Positions 43,545 to 51,593 of a stretch of DNA of 64,000 nt are shown here, one piece after another. A program made the translations under genes and the position numbers. Under the pieces are notes generated by a model. That model had not been told where the DNA came from. It did not search any database and saw only the letters and a program-made list of their open reading frames with translations. The first letter of the stretch is position 1. Each line of letters starts with the position of its first letter. Source of the stretch: an uncultured Eubacteriales bacterium (GTDB lineage Bacteria > Bacillota > Clostridia > Christensenellales > Aristaeellaceae); the NCBI GenBank assembly GCA_902765395.1, contig CACWZP010000007.1, positions 1 to 64,000 on the forward strand, read 5' to 3'.

Positions 43545-45071
43545 TCATTCTCCTTTCAGTACCAGGGCGGGGTCGATGGCCACGGCCCGCTTGATGGGCA
43601 TCAGGCAGCTGGCCGCGGCGATCAGCACGGAAACAATCACCGCCGCGGGCAGCAGCAGCGGCTGGAACGTGATGGAGGAACCAAACACGTTCACGCTGAC
43701 CACCTGGGCAAACACGAAGCCCAGCAGCGCGCCCAGCACGCCGCCCAGGATGCCCAGGAACACGCCCTCGCCCAGGAATTCCACCCGAATGGAGTTGTCC
43801 GACGCGCCCAGGGCCTTGCGCAGGCCGATCTCCCGCCGGCGCTCGGAGACCACCGCCATCATCGTGGTGGACACGCAGATCATGGTCAGCAGCAGCACGA
43901 CCACCGTCACCAGGAACACCAGCGCCTGGAGCTTGCCCAGCACCGCCGTCTCCGACTTGGTGACGCGCTTCACCAGCCGCGCCGTGACGCCCTGGCCGCT
44001 CTGGCCGATCTGCTCGGCGTAGGCGTTCAGCTGCTCCTCCTCGGCGGAGACGGACAGCTCCGCCACGTCCAGCTTGTCCTCGCCGGTCAGGCTCTGCATG
44101 TCCCCGAGGGACATGAACACATAGCCCTCCTCCTCGCCACCGGTGACCAGTATGCCCGTGACGGTGTACTTGACCGTGTTGGGCTTGGCGGCGGCGTCGG
44201 CATTGCGCGCGGAATTCAGCGCGTTCACGATGGCCGCGGAGGACACCGTCGCGCCGGACAGGGCGTCCACCTGATCGCTGCCCTCGGGGGCAGCGTTCTT
44301 GGCGGAGGCGACCCCCGCGCCCACTGTCTCGTCCGCGTCCGGGTTCAGCCGAAGCGGCAGCTTCTTGCCGACGAACTGGGAAAGGAACGCCTGGTCCGTC
44401 TGGGTGCGGCCGCCGAACTCCTCGGTCTGGGTGGAGGCGTCCACGGCGATCTCCGCGATGGCGCCGTCCTCGCCCAGGGTGGCCGTGACGGTCATCGTGC
44501 CGCCGCTCCAGCCCTCGGCGCTGCCGGTGAGCTTCGCGCCGGGGACCCAGTCCGCCGAGACATCGCCGGAGGCGCTCGTAACGCTGGGCTGGTAGGTCAG
44601 CTCCATGGTGGAGCCCTCCTTCACGCCGATGGTCTCGGCGATCTCCTTGCCCACCAGCACCTCGCGCGTGCCATCGGGATAGCGGCCCTCCACGCTGAAA
44701 TAGGGGCTGGTCTTCTTGACCTGTTCAAAGTCCGTGCCCGCCGAGGTAAAGGACTGCTGGCGGGAGGTCATGTCCAGGCGCACATAGCGATAGGGCGTGG
44801 CGCCCACCAGGGCCTCCTCCGGGAACAGGGCAAGCACGCCGTCCAGCTTTTCCGTCGTCAGCGTCTCGCCCTCGTCCGGCATCAGCAGCATGTTCGCGCC
44901 GTAGGAGCGCATCTGCGAGCGCATCTGCCGGGGCACGTCGTAGTATATCGTCACCATGCCCGCCAGGATCGTCGCGCCGATGCCGATGGACAGCAGCGCG
45001 ATGAGCATGCGGGAGCGCCGCCTGAGCAGCGACGCGGTGATCATCCGCAGGAACATACGTCTTTTAGTCAT
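43545..45071 (-). CDS. FtsX/MacB-like ABC permease with an inserted FMN-binding domain
   Basis: A 508-residue permease. Helix 1 lies at about 20-42, three C-terminal helices at about 380-490 with the FtsX segment SERRREIGLRKALGAS. The outer loop between them is enlarged by an FMN-binding domain at about 181-288: GSAEGWSGGTMTVTATLGEDG starts it and DALSGATVSS (269-278) is a flavinylation motif, with Ser277 at the acceptor position. ApbE in the neighbouring operon could load FMN there. Ordinary FtsX permeases do not carry such a domain. The flavin would sit outside the membrane, next to the P19 and DUF2318 proteins. GGAGG is six bases before the ATG. Confidence 0.9.
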   Translation of the reverse strand: MTKRRMFLRMITASLLRRRSRMLIALLSIGIGATILAGMVTIYYDVPRQMRSQMRSYGANMLLMPDEGETLTTEKLDGVLALFPEEALVGATPYRYVRLDMTSRQQSFTSAGTDFEQVKKTSPYFSVEGRYPDGTREVLVGKEIAETIGVKEGSTMELTYQPSVTSASGDVSADWVPGAKLTGSAEGWSGGTMTVTATLGEDGAIAEIAVDASTQTEEFGGRTQTDQAFLSQFVGKKLPLRLNPDADETVGAGVASAKNAAPEGSDQVDALSGATVSSAAIVNALNSARNADAAAKPNTVKYTVTGILVTGGEEEGYVFMSLGDMQSLTGEDKLDVAELSVSAEEEQLNAYAEQIGQSGQGVTARLVKRVTKSETAVLGKLQALVFLVTVVVLLLTMICVSTTMMAVVSERRREIGLRKALGASDNSIRVEFLGEGVFLGILGGVLGALLGFVFAQVVSVNVFGSSITFQPLLLPAAVIVSVLIAAASCLMPIKRAVAIDPALVLKGE

Positions 45072-45105
45072 GTCATGCCTCCATAGGAAGGATAAGCGGA
45101 TACCA

Positions 45106-45210
45106 ATCAGGAATCAGGAATGCTGAATTATGGTGCAAATCCTGACGGATATGATTCATTGAAAAGAGCATCCTCAATTTCTCATTCCTGACTCCTCATT
45201 CCTCATTGAG
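45106..45210. repeat. Heptanucleotide repeat pair (AATCAGG / TTCCTCA arms)
   Basis: Left arm AATCAGG, AATCAGG, AATGCTG (45106-45126); right arm TTTCTCA, TTCCTGA, CTCCTCA, TTCCTCA around 45178-45206. The arms are complementary in type and flank about 50 bases. It lies between the two permease genes of the first ABC set. Confidence 0.75.
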
Positions 45211-45212
45211 AA

Positions 45213-46511
45213 TCACTGTCCCCCGTGCAGCACTTCCGCGGGCTTCAGCCGCAGCACCATGCGGATGGCGGGCAGGCTGCCGGCGATGGTCACCAGCGCG
45301 ATCAGCCCCGCCACGATGGGGATCACCTTCGGATTCATATCAATGGCCGAGCCGAACACGCTGTGGCCGATCAGCTGGGCAAAGCCCAGGCCCATGAAAT
45401 AGCCCGCGGCCAGGCCGAACAGCGCCGTGATCAATATCTCCGTCATCACCACGCCGGTGATGGACCGGTCCTTGGCGCCGATGGCCTTCAGCAGGCCGAT
45501 CTCCTTGGAGCGCTCCATGACGGAGGCGGTGACCAGGTTGGAGATGCCCAGCGCCGAGCCGATCAGGCTCAGGGCCGTGATCAGGATCATCAGCAGCTTC
45601 GTCTTGTCCAGCACGGTGCCCTCGCTCTCGGCCACCTGGCGCACGGCGTTGGCCACGGAGCCAGTGATGGCCTCCTGGATCTGGTAGCAGATAGCGCTGA
45701 CGTAGGCCGTACAGTACCAGGTCTCGTAGTCGTGGCTGTTCAGCGCCGAGGGGTTCTTGGCGGCGCGGCGGGCCAGGTCGTTGTCCGGGGTGGTCAGGGC
45801 GGAGACCTCGATAGAGTTCACCTTGCCCTCCCGGTCGGTGAGCGCCTGCACCGCGTCCAGCGTGGCGAATATCTGGCTGTCCTCGTCGCCGCCGGCGTCA
45901 TATATGCCCACGATCTCGGCGTCCAGCTTCCCCTGCGGGGTGGTCAGCGCCACGGTCTCGCCCACGGTCCAGCGCTTCTCCTCGGCCAGCATCGTGCCGA
46001 CCATGATCTCGTTGTCGGCGTTTTCGTCCGCCTCGTTCAGCCAGCGGCCGTCGGTGATCTCCCACCACGAGCGCATGCCCGCCACGCCGGCGTCCATTTC
46101 CTCGCCGGTGGGCAGGGACAGGTGGTGGTTGAACCAGGTGCCGATCACCTGGGCCTCGGTGCCGTCGGGCAGCGCAGCCTTGGCCTGGAGGAACGGTGTG
46201 AAGTCCACGATGTTGAAGGCCCAGAAGATGGTCTTGAGCTTGCCCAGCTCATCCTCCTTCAGGTAGGCGTCGTTCAGCACCTCGTCCCCCTCGCCCACCT
46301 CGTAGATGGCGGTGAGCAGCGAGGCGTCCTTGGACTTCACGGTGATGTTGGCGCCGTAGTTCTTCAACTCCTTGTTCACCTTTTCCTCCACGCCCATCAC
46401 CACGTTCAGCATGCCCGTGGCCAGGGACGCGCCCAGGGCGATGGTGACGGCGATCAGCAGCATCTTGCTCTTCTGGTGGAGCAGCACGCCGCGAATCATT
46501 CTGAATAACAT
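45213..46511 (-). CDS. FtsX/MacB-like ABC permease, first set
   Basis: A 432-residue permease with helix 1 at about 18-40, a large outer domain, and three C-terminal helices (about 305-420). LLHQKSKMLLIAVTIALGASLATGM (split) and MERSKEIGLLKAIGAKDRSI are typical FtsX features. The outer domain is Trp-rich in places (WWEITDGRWLNEADENADNE, split) and lacks an FMN domain. AGGAG lies nine bases upstream of the ATG. Together with the FMN-domain permease it matches the pair Cj1661/Cj1662 in the Campylobacter operon. Confidence 0.9.
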   Translation of the reverse strand: MLFRMIRGVLLHQKSKMLLIAVTIALGASLATGMLNVVMGVEEKVNKELKNYGANITVKSKDASLLTAIYEVGEGDEVLNDAYLKEDELGKLKTIFWAFNIVDFTPFLQAKAALPDGTEAQVIGTWFNHHLSLPTGEEMDAGVAGMRSWWEITDGRWLNEADENADNEIMVGTMLAEEKRWTVGETVALTTPQGKLDAEIVGIYDAGGDEDSQIFATLDAVQALTDREGKVNSIEVSALTTPDNDLARRAAKNPSALNSHDYETWYCTAYVSAICYQIQEAITGSVANAVRQVAESEGTVLDKTKLLMILITALSLIGSALGISNLVTASVMERSKEIGLLKAIGAKDRSITGVVMTEILITALFGLAAGYFMGLGFAQLIGHSVFGSAIDMNPKVIPIVAGLIALVTIAGSLPAIRMVLRLKPAEVLHGGQ

Positions 46512-46527
46512 AGTGTCCGCTCCTTTC

Positions 46528-47817
46528 TTATTTGAACTCCCGTTCGCCGGCCAGGATGTCCTCCAATTTGAACATCAGCTTGCCGTCCTCCACCTCGTAT
46601 TTCAGCGGGATGGGGTTGCAGCCGCCCTTGAAGCCGATGGTGTTGGTGTTCATGATGACGTCGCAGCGGCGGCAGACCACCTGGCCGTTGCGCTCGTAGT
46701 AGCCCGCGTTGCCGCAGACCTCGCAGGCGTCCAGGCCCACGCCGTAGGCGGCGGAATTGGGCTTGCGCACCACGATCCAGCGCACGTCGACGTTGTTCTC
46801 CGTGCGATACTCGAAGCGGTGGAGGTGGAAGTCGTTCACATCCTCCATGGCCACGTAGATCTTGTCCCCCTCCACGGTGTAGGTCTCCGGCGCGGAGAGC
46901 TCGATCTCCCGGGTGTCGTATTCCTTGATGATGGTCAGCGACAGGCCGAACACCACCATGCAGGCCAGCGCCACGCAGGCCATGCGCCGATAGGAACGGT
47001 TCTTCGCCCGCAGCTTGCGGTGCTGGGCGGGGTTGAACCAGGGCTCGGTGACCCGGGTGTTCTGGATGAAGCAGGCCACAAAACAGATCACTGCCAGGGC
47101 GAAGATCGAAAATATGAACAACAGCGGATAGTTCGCCGACAGCATCACCAGGTCGCCCACAAAGCCGTGGACGGCCTTGTCGTATTTGATGGGCCAGTGC
47201 AGCCACTTGGCCCGGGTGATCCACGGGGCGAAGAAGCGGCAGACGCTGTAGAAACCGTAGATGAATACGCCCGCCCAGGTGAGCGCCATGCCGGCGCCAT
47301 AGGGCCGGATATGTTCAGCGCAGCGATAGAGCATGCGCGAATAGACGACGAGGAGTATGAGCGCCAGCAGCCAGCCTACCAGGCGGATCATGTAATTGGT
47401 GGACAGCACGCCCACGCCCATGGTGTTGAAACTGGTGAGATAGAGCGCCACATTGGGCAGGCGCAGGAAGATCATCGCGGCGGCGAGGCCCGCTCCGGCG
47501 ACGCACACCAGCGTGCCGCCCGCGCCCGGCGCGGATTCTTCCCGCCGGCCGAAGATCAGAAGCAGCACCATGAAAGCCAATGAGAAGCCGATGATGAAGC
47601 CAAAGGTGTAGTGGTTCCAGTGGCTGGAGATGATTTTATTCGTCGTGGCTTTGGCCACGGTAAAGGCCGCGGAGGCGGCGAGGGAGACGCACACGCCTGC
47701 GATGTGGAAGCGCCGTCCGTACTTTCCGTACAGGCGGTCCAGCACGGCATAGATCAGCGTGACCAGCGTCACCGTGGAGAACAGGTCCTGGGTCACCGTC
47801 CAGAGATATTTGAGCAT
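46528..47817 (-). CDS. DUF2318 domain-containing Fe-S/heme-type membrane protein
   Basis: A 429-residue polytopic membrane protein. The N-terminal two thirds hold about nine hydrophobic helices. The C-terminal outer domain (about 300-429) is DUF2318 with two CxxC pairs, ACEVCGNAGYYERNGQVVCRRCD (split), and GFKGGCNPIPLKYE. The homolog in Campylobacter (Cj1660) belongs to the p19 iron-uptake operon. The Cys pairs suggest a metal or Fe-S site and a redox role. I choose the ATG at 47817, seven bases after GGGAGG; the one two codons earlier is only one base away. Confidence 0.88.
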   Translation of the reverse strand: MLKYLWTVTQDLFSTVTLVTLIYAVLDRLYGKYGRRFHIAGVCVSLAASAAFTVAKATTNKIISSHWNHYTFGFIIGFSLAFMVLLLIFGRREESAPGAGGTLVCVAGAGLAAAMIFLRLPNVALYLTSFNTMGVGVLSTNYMIRLVGWLLALILLVVYSRMLYRCAEHIRPYGAGMALTWAGVFIYGFYSVCRFFAPWITRAKWLHWPIKYDKAVHGFVGDLVMLSANYPLLFIFSIFALAVICFVACFIQNTRVTEPWFNPAQHRKLRAKNRSYRRMACVALACMVVFGLSLTIIKEYDTREIELSAPETYTVEGDKIYVAMEDVNDFHLHRFEYRTENNVDVRWIVVRKPNSAAYGVGLDACEVCGNAGYYERNGQVVCRRCDVIMNTNTIGFKGGCNPIPLKYEVEDGKLMFKLEDILAGEREFK

Positions 47818-47823
47818 TTTCAT

Positions 47824-48008
47824 GCCTCCCGGATGTATTCATGAAGACGCGATACAACAGTTAACACAAGTTAACGTGCGCTTCACATTGTTCCTGAACA
47901 TACCTACTGCTGATGCGCATCCCCCGCGGATCGCACATCAGCAGTCATGGTTTTTGGGTTTGGCCGGCGCGGAAGGCCGCGCCGGCATAATGGGTCGCTG
48001 TGGTCAGA
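47824..48008. other. Intergenic hairpins between the P19 and DUF2318 genes
   Basis: Within this gap GCCGGCGCGG (47963-47972) and CCGCGCCGGC (47977-47986) form a perfect 10-bp hairpin with an AAGG loop. A second hairpin is formed by CTGCTGATG and CATCAGCAG (about 47907-47945). No good T tract follows either on the minus strand, so they may process or stabilise the mRNA rather than terminate it. Two GTTAAC sites lie at 47862 and 47871. Confidence 0.6.
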
Positions 48009-48560
48009 TTACCACTGCTTGACGAAGTCCCAGCCAGTCCAGGTCGCTTCGATGGGCTCGTCCCACCAGGCATCGGCCTCGGGGCCAGTCTCGTCGGTAT
48101 GCAGCAGCATGCCGTTCTCGCCGGGGTTCTTGATGGACAGCTTCACGGAATAGCCCTCGCCCTCGGGCAGAGCGATGTTGTTGCCGTAGTGCTGGCCGTC
48201 GGAGGCGTTCATGGGCATCATGGTGCCGTCGGCGATCTGGTTGCCCTCGGCATCCAGGACGACGTAGTCGATGGTCAGGTAGGGAACCCACTCGCCCTTA
48301 TTGAAGCCATACTCGTTCTCCTCGGCGGTCAGGTCCACTTCGATGTGCAGGTCAGAGCCCTCCTTGGGAGTGGCCAGGTCGGTGGGAGCCATGTCCACGG
48401 GCTGGAAATAAACCATGCTCATGGTCAGGAAGCCGACGGTCTGCTCACCCTCGACGCCCAGATCGAACTCGTCGAAACCAGCCTCGTCCTCGGCCAGAGC
48501 CAGGGCGGAAACGCTCAGCAGCATCAGAGCGGCCATCAGCAGAGCAAGAAACTTCTTCAT
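48009..48560 (-). CDS. P19/Tp34-family iron transport protein
   Basis: A 183-residue exported metal-binding protein. The signal peptide is cleaved after ALALA near residue 23. The mature part has the family hallmarks: a Met-rich stretch (MSMVYFQPVDMAP), MMPMNASDGQHYGNNI and LLHTDETGPE, which supply the Met, His and Glu metal ligands known from Campylobacter P19 and Treponema Tp34. These proteins bind iron and copper outside the membrane and feed the FTR1 permease. AGGAGG precedes the ATG. The gene lies between FTR1 and DUF2318, as in p19 operons. Confidence 0.92.
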   Translation of the reverse strand: MKKFLALLMAALMLLSVSALALAEDEAGFDEFDLGVEGEQTVGFLTMSMVYFQPVDMAPTDLATPKEGSDLHIEVDLTAEENEYGFNKGEWVPYLTIDYVVLDAEGNQIADGTMMPMNASDGQHYGNNIALPEGEGYSVKLSIKNPGENGMLLHTDETGPEADAWWDEPIEATWTGWDFVKQW

Positions 48561-48680
48561 GTTGCAAATCCTCCTAATGTGTGTTGTGTTTGTATCTTCA
48601 ACGCGGCGTCCGCGCGGGGCAGCGCCGCATGGAGAACCCTTTTTATGTGGAATGTTTAATCAGCCAATGAGGCCATATCA

Positions 48681-48708
48681 ATTCCTCATTCCTAATTCCT
48701 CATTCCTA
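48681..48708. repeat. Heptanucleotide repeat ATTCCTC/ATTCCTA
   Basis: Four exact 7-nt units (ATTCCTC, ATTCCTA, ATTCCTC, ATTCCTA). The last unit supplies the stop codon of the FTR1 gene. Confidence 0.85.
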
Positions 48709-50460
48709 CTTTTTTGAAGCGTACTGCGCCTTCAAGGCGTCCATCTTACCGCGGTAGTGGGCGATCATGAACGTCACCAGCAGCACGATGGACAGGATCA
48801 GCTGGGGCACCAGCGTCTCAAGCCACGGATAGATGCCGAAGATCTGGATCACGTCGTTCTCCGGGATGCCCGGCACGTTCAGCGTCAGGTCGAACACGTT
48901 GCCCTCGGCCAGCTCCTTGATGCCGCTGCCCAGGAAGGACACGCACATCACGGCCATCAGGATGGACGTGGCGGTGAAGAACACCTTGATCGGCAGCTTG
49001 ATGGACAGCTTGGTGATGGCCAGGTAGACGAACACCAGCAGCACGCAGCCCGCCCCGAAGCCCGCCCAGACCATGCCCGGGTTGCCCTCGGAGAGCATCG
49101 GCTGGTAGAACAGCACCACCTCAGCGCCCTCGCGGAACACCGACAGGAACGCGGTAAACGCCAGTGCAAACGCGCTGCCCTGCTCCACGGAGGACTGCAC
49201 CTTGTTGTCGATGTAGCGGCTCCAGGACGCAGCCTCGGCCTTGGAGATCATCCAGTTGGACACGTAGAACAGCACGCACACGGCAATCAGGGCGGTGATG
49301 CCCTCGATGACCTCCTGGGCCAGGCCGGCGCTGGCAAAGGCGCTCTTGGCCCAGGCCAGCACGGCCGCGGCGGCGAAGGAGGCGGCGATGCCCGCGATGG
49401 CGCCGATGTAGACGTTCTTCAGGCTCTTGCCGTTGCCGCTCTTGGTGAGATAGGCGATGATGGCGGCGATGACCAGGATGGCCTCCAGGCCCTCGCGCAC
49501 GATGATGCCGAAGGCGCCCAGGAAGGTGAGCAGCCGCGGGTCGGACTCGGCGGCCTCCACTTCGGCCTCATCGGTTTCGGCGGCCTCGGGATTCGCGGCG
49601 GCCTTGGCTTCGGCCTCCTGCTCGTCGATCTTCTTGGCCTTCTTGAACAGCATCTGCTCGATGCCGTTGTTGCGCTTGCGGTACTTGGTGATGGAGTAGT
49701 TCTCGTCTCCCTTCTTGGCCATGGACAGCATGGCGCTGAAGGAGTTTTCCACCTCAAGCCTGTCCTCCAGGGACAGATCGGTGTAGATCTTGTGGTCCAG
49801 CCCGGACTCCTCGTAGACGGTGTAGTAGGCGGTCTGCAGGTTGTCCACGGCGGCCTCGAAATCCTTGTCCAGGTAGCCCTGGAACGCGGTGTCCAGCAGC
49901 TCCTGGGTCAGCACCGCCACCTCGTACCAGCTTTCGTACTTCATGGCGGCGTTGGGATCGGCGGAGTACTCGGGATAGGGATCGGCGTCCACCATCTCCC
50001 CTGCCTTGTACCACTTGTTCTCGCTGGTGACGCCGCCCTGCTTGCCGGCCAGGGTGTTGCCGTCGTCGCGGATCATGGTCTTCAGCTTCACCAGCGCGCT
50101 GCGCACGGAGGTGATGGTCTCGGGGTCAGTGTTCTCCTTCTTGACTGCGCTCTTGCAGGCGGAGAACTGCATCTCCACGGCGTTCTTGCGATTGCCGGAG
50201 ATATAGGTCATCGTCTGGCGCTCAAAGCCGGTGGTCTCATAGACCCGGAAGTAGGCGTCGCTCACGTTCTGGTAGGCGGAAGCGGCGTCCCCGGCCAGGT
50301 AGTCCTCAAAGGCCGTGTCCAGGTACTTGTCGATCTGGTCGGAGGCGTCCGCCCAGCGGGTGTCCCCCGTGGATTCCGCCAGCACCGGCGCACACTGCAC
50401 AAGCAGCATCATCGCCAGGACGGCGACCAGCGCCAGCCGGGCGATTCTCTTCATTTTCAT
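48706..50460 (-). CDS. FTR1 family iron permease with exported N-terminal domain
   Basis: A 584-residue iron permease. After a signal peptide ending APVLAES (near residue 28) comes an outer helical domain of about 280 residues, then seven membrane helices. The two FTR1 iron-ligand motifs are present: REGLEAILV (first) and FREGAEVVLF (second). FTR1 proteins import ferric iron, usually coupled to an oxidation or reduction step outside the membrane. This is the first gene of a leftward operon with P19, DUF2318, two FtsX permeases and an ATPase. Its stop codon lies in a heptanucleotide repeat. GGAAG precedes the ATG. Confidence 0.94.
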   Translation of the reverse strand: MKMKRIARLALVAVLAMMLLVQCAPVLAESTGDTRWADASDQIDKYLDTAFEDYLAGDAASAYQNVSDAYFRVYETTGFERQTMTYISGNRKNAVEMQFSACKSAVKKENTDPETITSVRSALVKLKTMIRDDGNTLAGKQGGVTSENKWYKAGEMVDADPYPEYSADPNAAMKYESWYEVAVLTQELLDTAFQGYLDKDFEAAVDNLQTAYYTVYEESGLDHKIYTDLSLEDRLEVENSFSAMLSMAKKGDENYSITKYRKRNNGIEQMLFKKAKKIDEQEAEAKAAANPEAAETDEAEVEAAESDPRLLTFLGAFGIIVREGLEAILVIAAIIAYLTKSGNGKSLKNVYIGAIAGIAASFAAAAVLAWAKSAFASAGLAQEVIEGITALIAVCVLFYVSNWMISKAEAASWSRYIDNKVQSSVEQGSAFALAFTAFLSVFREGAEVVLFYQPMLSEGNPGMVWAGFGAGCVLLVFVYLAITKLSIKLPIKVFFTATSILMAVMCVSFLGSGIKELAEGNVFDLTLNVPGIPENDVIQIFGIYPWLETLVPQLILSIVLLVTFMIAHYRGKMDALKAQYASKK

Positions 50461-50546
50461 GCAAAGACTTCCTTTCCCGCCCCGCCGGGTTTTGCCGTCT
50501 GGGCGTGCGGACCGGGGATGCTATCGTTAACCAATCTTAACATTCG

Positions 50547-50560
50547 TTAGTTCTCCCTAA
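50547..50560. promoter_or_regulatory. TTAG-N6-CTAA box 1, candidate metalloregulator site
   Basis: A 14-bp palindrome TTAG-TTCTCC-CTAA between the FTR1 gene and the regulators. A second copy starts 28 bp to the right. Confidence 0.5.
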
Positions 50561-50574
50561 TCTGCGAACCTATT

Positions 50575-50588
50575 TTAGCATAATCTAA
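50575..50588. promoter_or_regulatory. TTAG-N6-CTAA box 2, overlapping a possible FTR1 -10 box
   Basis: Palindrome TTAG-CATAAT-CTAA. On the minus strand it overlaps TAAAAT, a possible -10 element of the FTR1 operon. Half-sites are like those of DtxR-family boxes (TTAGG...CCTAA), but the spacing is shorter. Confidence 0.5.
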
Positions 50589-50734
50589 CCCGCTGTGCTA
50601 TTCTGATATTGACTTGTTGGACGGTTGTGCTTGTCTGTTTTTGACTTTTTACACGATAGGACTGGCGCAGAAAGTTATTATATGCTAACATATATTAGTG
50701 ATATTAAACTAATATGATCGGCAGGTGGGCATAT

Positions 50735-51112
50735 ATGACCGACGCGAAGCTGAACCGGGCCCCATCCGGCCGCGGAGACGCCGGCAGGGTTTTGGCCGAG
50801 GCGGCCGAGGCTTATATCGAGGCGCACAGCGCGGAGAAGTTCTCGCTGCAGGCCATGTCCGACGCGCTGTTCGTGAACGGCAGCTATCTGCTGCGGGTGT
50901 TCAAGGCGCGCACGGGCCACACGCTGCTTTGGTACCACAACCACGTGCGCTGTGAAAAGGCGAAGGCAATGCTGGCGGACTCGGAAAGGAGCATCAGCCA
51001 GGTCGGCGAGGAAGTCGGGTTCGTGTCCTCGGCCCACTTTTCCCATGTTTTCAGGAAGATGGCGGGCTGCACCCCCACCGAGTACCGTGTCGCCCACCGG
51101 GACGGCGATTGA
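50735..51112 (+). CDS. Stand-alone AraC-type transcriptional regulator
   Basis: A 125-residue protein that is little more than an AraC DNA-binding domain, like MarA or SoxS. The first helix-turn-helix is FSLQAMSDALFVNGSYLLRVFKARTG (split) and the second ends in SISQVGEEVGFVSSAHFSHVFRKMAGCTPTEYR (split), the AraC signature. No sensor domain is attached. Start ATG at 50735 with AGGTGGG upstream. It is divergent from the FTR1 operon and followed 11 bases later by a DtxR-like gene, so both may regulate iron uptake. Confidence 0.88.
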   Translation: MTDAKLNRAPSGRGDAGRVLAEAAEAYIEAHSAEKFSLQAMSDALFVNGSYLLRVFKARTGHTLLWYHNHVRCEKAKAMLADSERSISQVGEEVGFVSSAHFSHVFRKMAGCTPTEYRVAHRDGD

Positions 51113-51123
51113 GGAAACCACCC

Positions 51124-51534
51124 ATGGAAAAAAAGGAAAGGCCCCAGCGCGTCATCAGCGGCGCCACGCTGGATCGCTACCTGGGCGCCATCGTGGTGCT
51201 TGGACGTCGGCTGGCCATCGTGCGGTCGGTGGATGTGGCCGGATACCTGGGCTACTCCAAGGCCTGCGTGTGCGTGGCCGTGAAGCAAATGATCCAGGAG
51301 GGACTGGTGCTGGTGGAGCGGCACGGGTCGCTGGTGCTCTCCGATGAGGGCAGTCGCCGCGCGCAGGCCTATCTGGACCGCTGCAACTTCTTTCACATGC
51401 TGCTGATGGAATCCGGCGTGGAGGCCGACGCCGCCCGCCAGGAGGCAGACGCCATCACCCGCGCCATGAGCGGCCCGTCCTTCGAGGCTCTGCGGCGGTA
51501 TTTGAGCGACAGGGGCGTCACGGTAGGGGCATGA
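51124..51534 (+). CDS. DtxR/MntR-like regulator lacking the metal ligands
   Basis: A 136-residue protein with the DtxR/MntR layout: an N-terminal winged helix (RSVDVAGYLGYSKACVCVAVKQM) and a helical dimer domain ending DAITRAMSGPSFEALRRYL. Compared with Bacillus MntR, my alignment by eye replaces every metal ligand: D8 by Arg, E11 by Gly, H77 by Cys, E99 by Asp, E102 by Thr, H103 by Arg. It may respond to something other than Mn or Fe, or not to metal at all. ATG at 51124 has GAGG upstream. Cotranscribed with the AraC gene and followed by a terminator. Confidence 0.8.
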   Translation: MEKKERPQRVISGATLDRYLGAIVVLGRRLAIVRSVDVAGYLGYSKACVCVAVKQMIQEGLVLVERHGSLVLSDEGSRRAQAYLDRCNFFHMLLMESGVEADAARQEADAITRAMSGPSFEALRRYLSDRGVTVGA

Positions 51535-51536
51535 CA

Positions 51537-51570
51537 AAAGAGCCTTCCACAAAGGAAGGCTCTTTTCTTA
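51537..51570 (+). terminator. Terminator after the DtxR-like gene
   Basis: AAAAGAGCCTTCC and GGAAGGCTCTTTT form a 13-bp stem with a five-base loop, followed by CTTA. It is symmetrical, so it may also serve the convergent gene. Confidence 0.85.
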
Positions 51571-51593
51571 ATGCGTATTCCGCTGTTTGCCCG

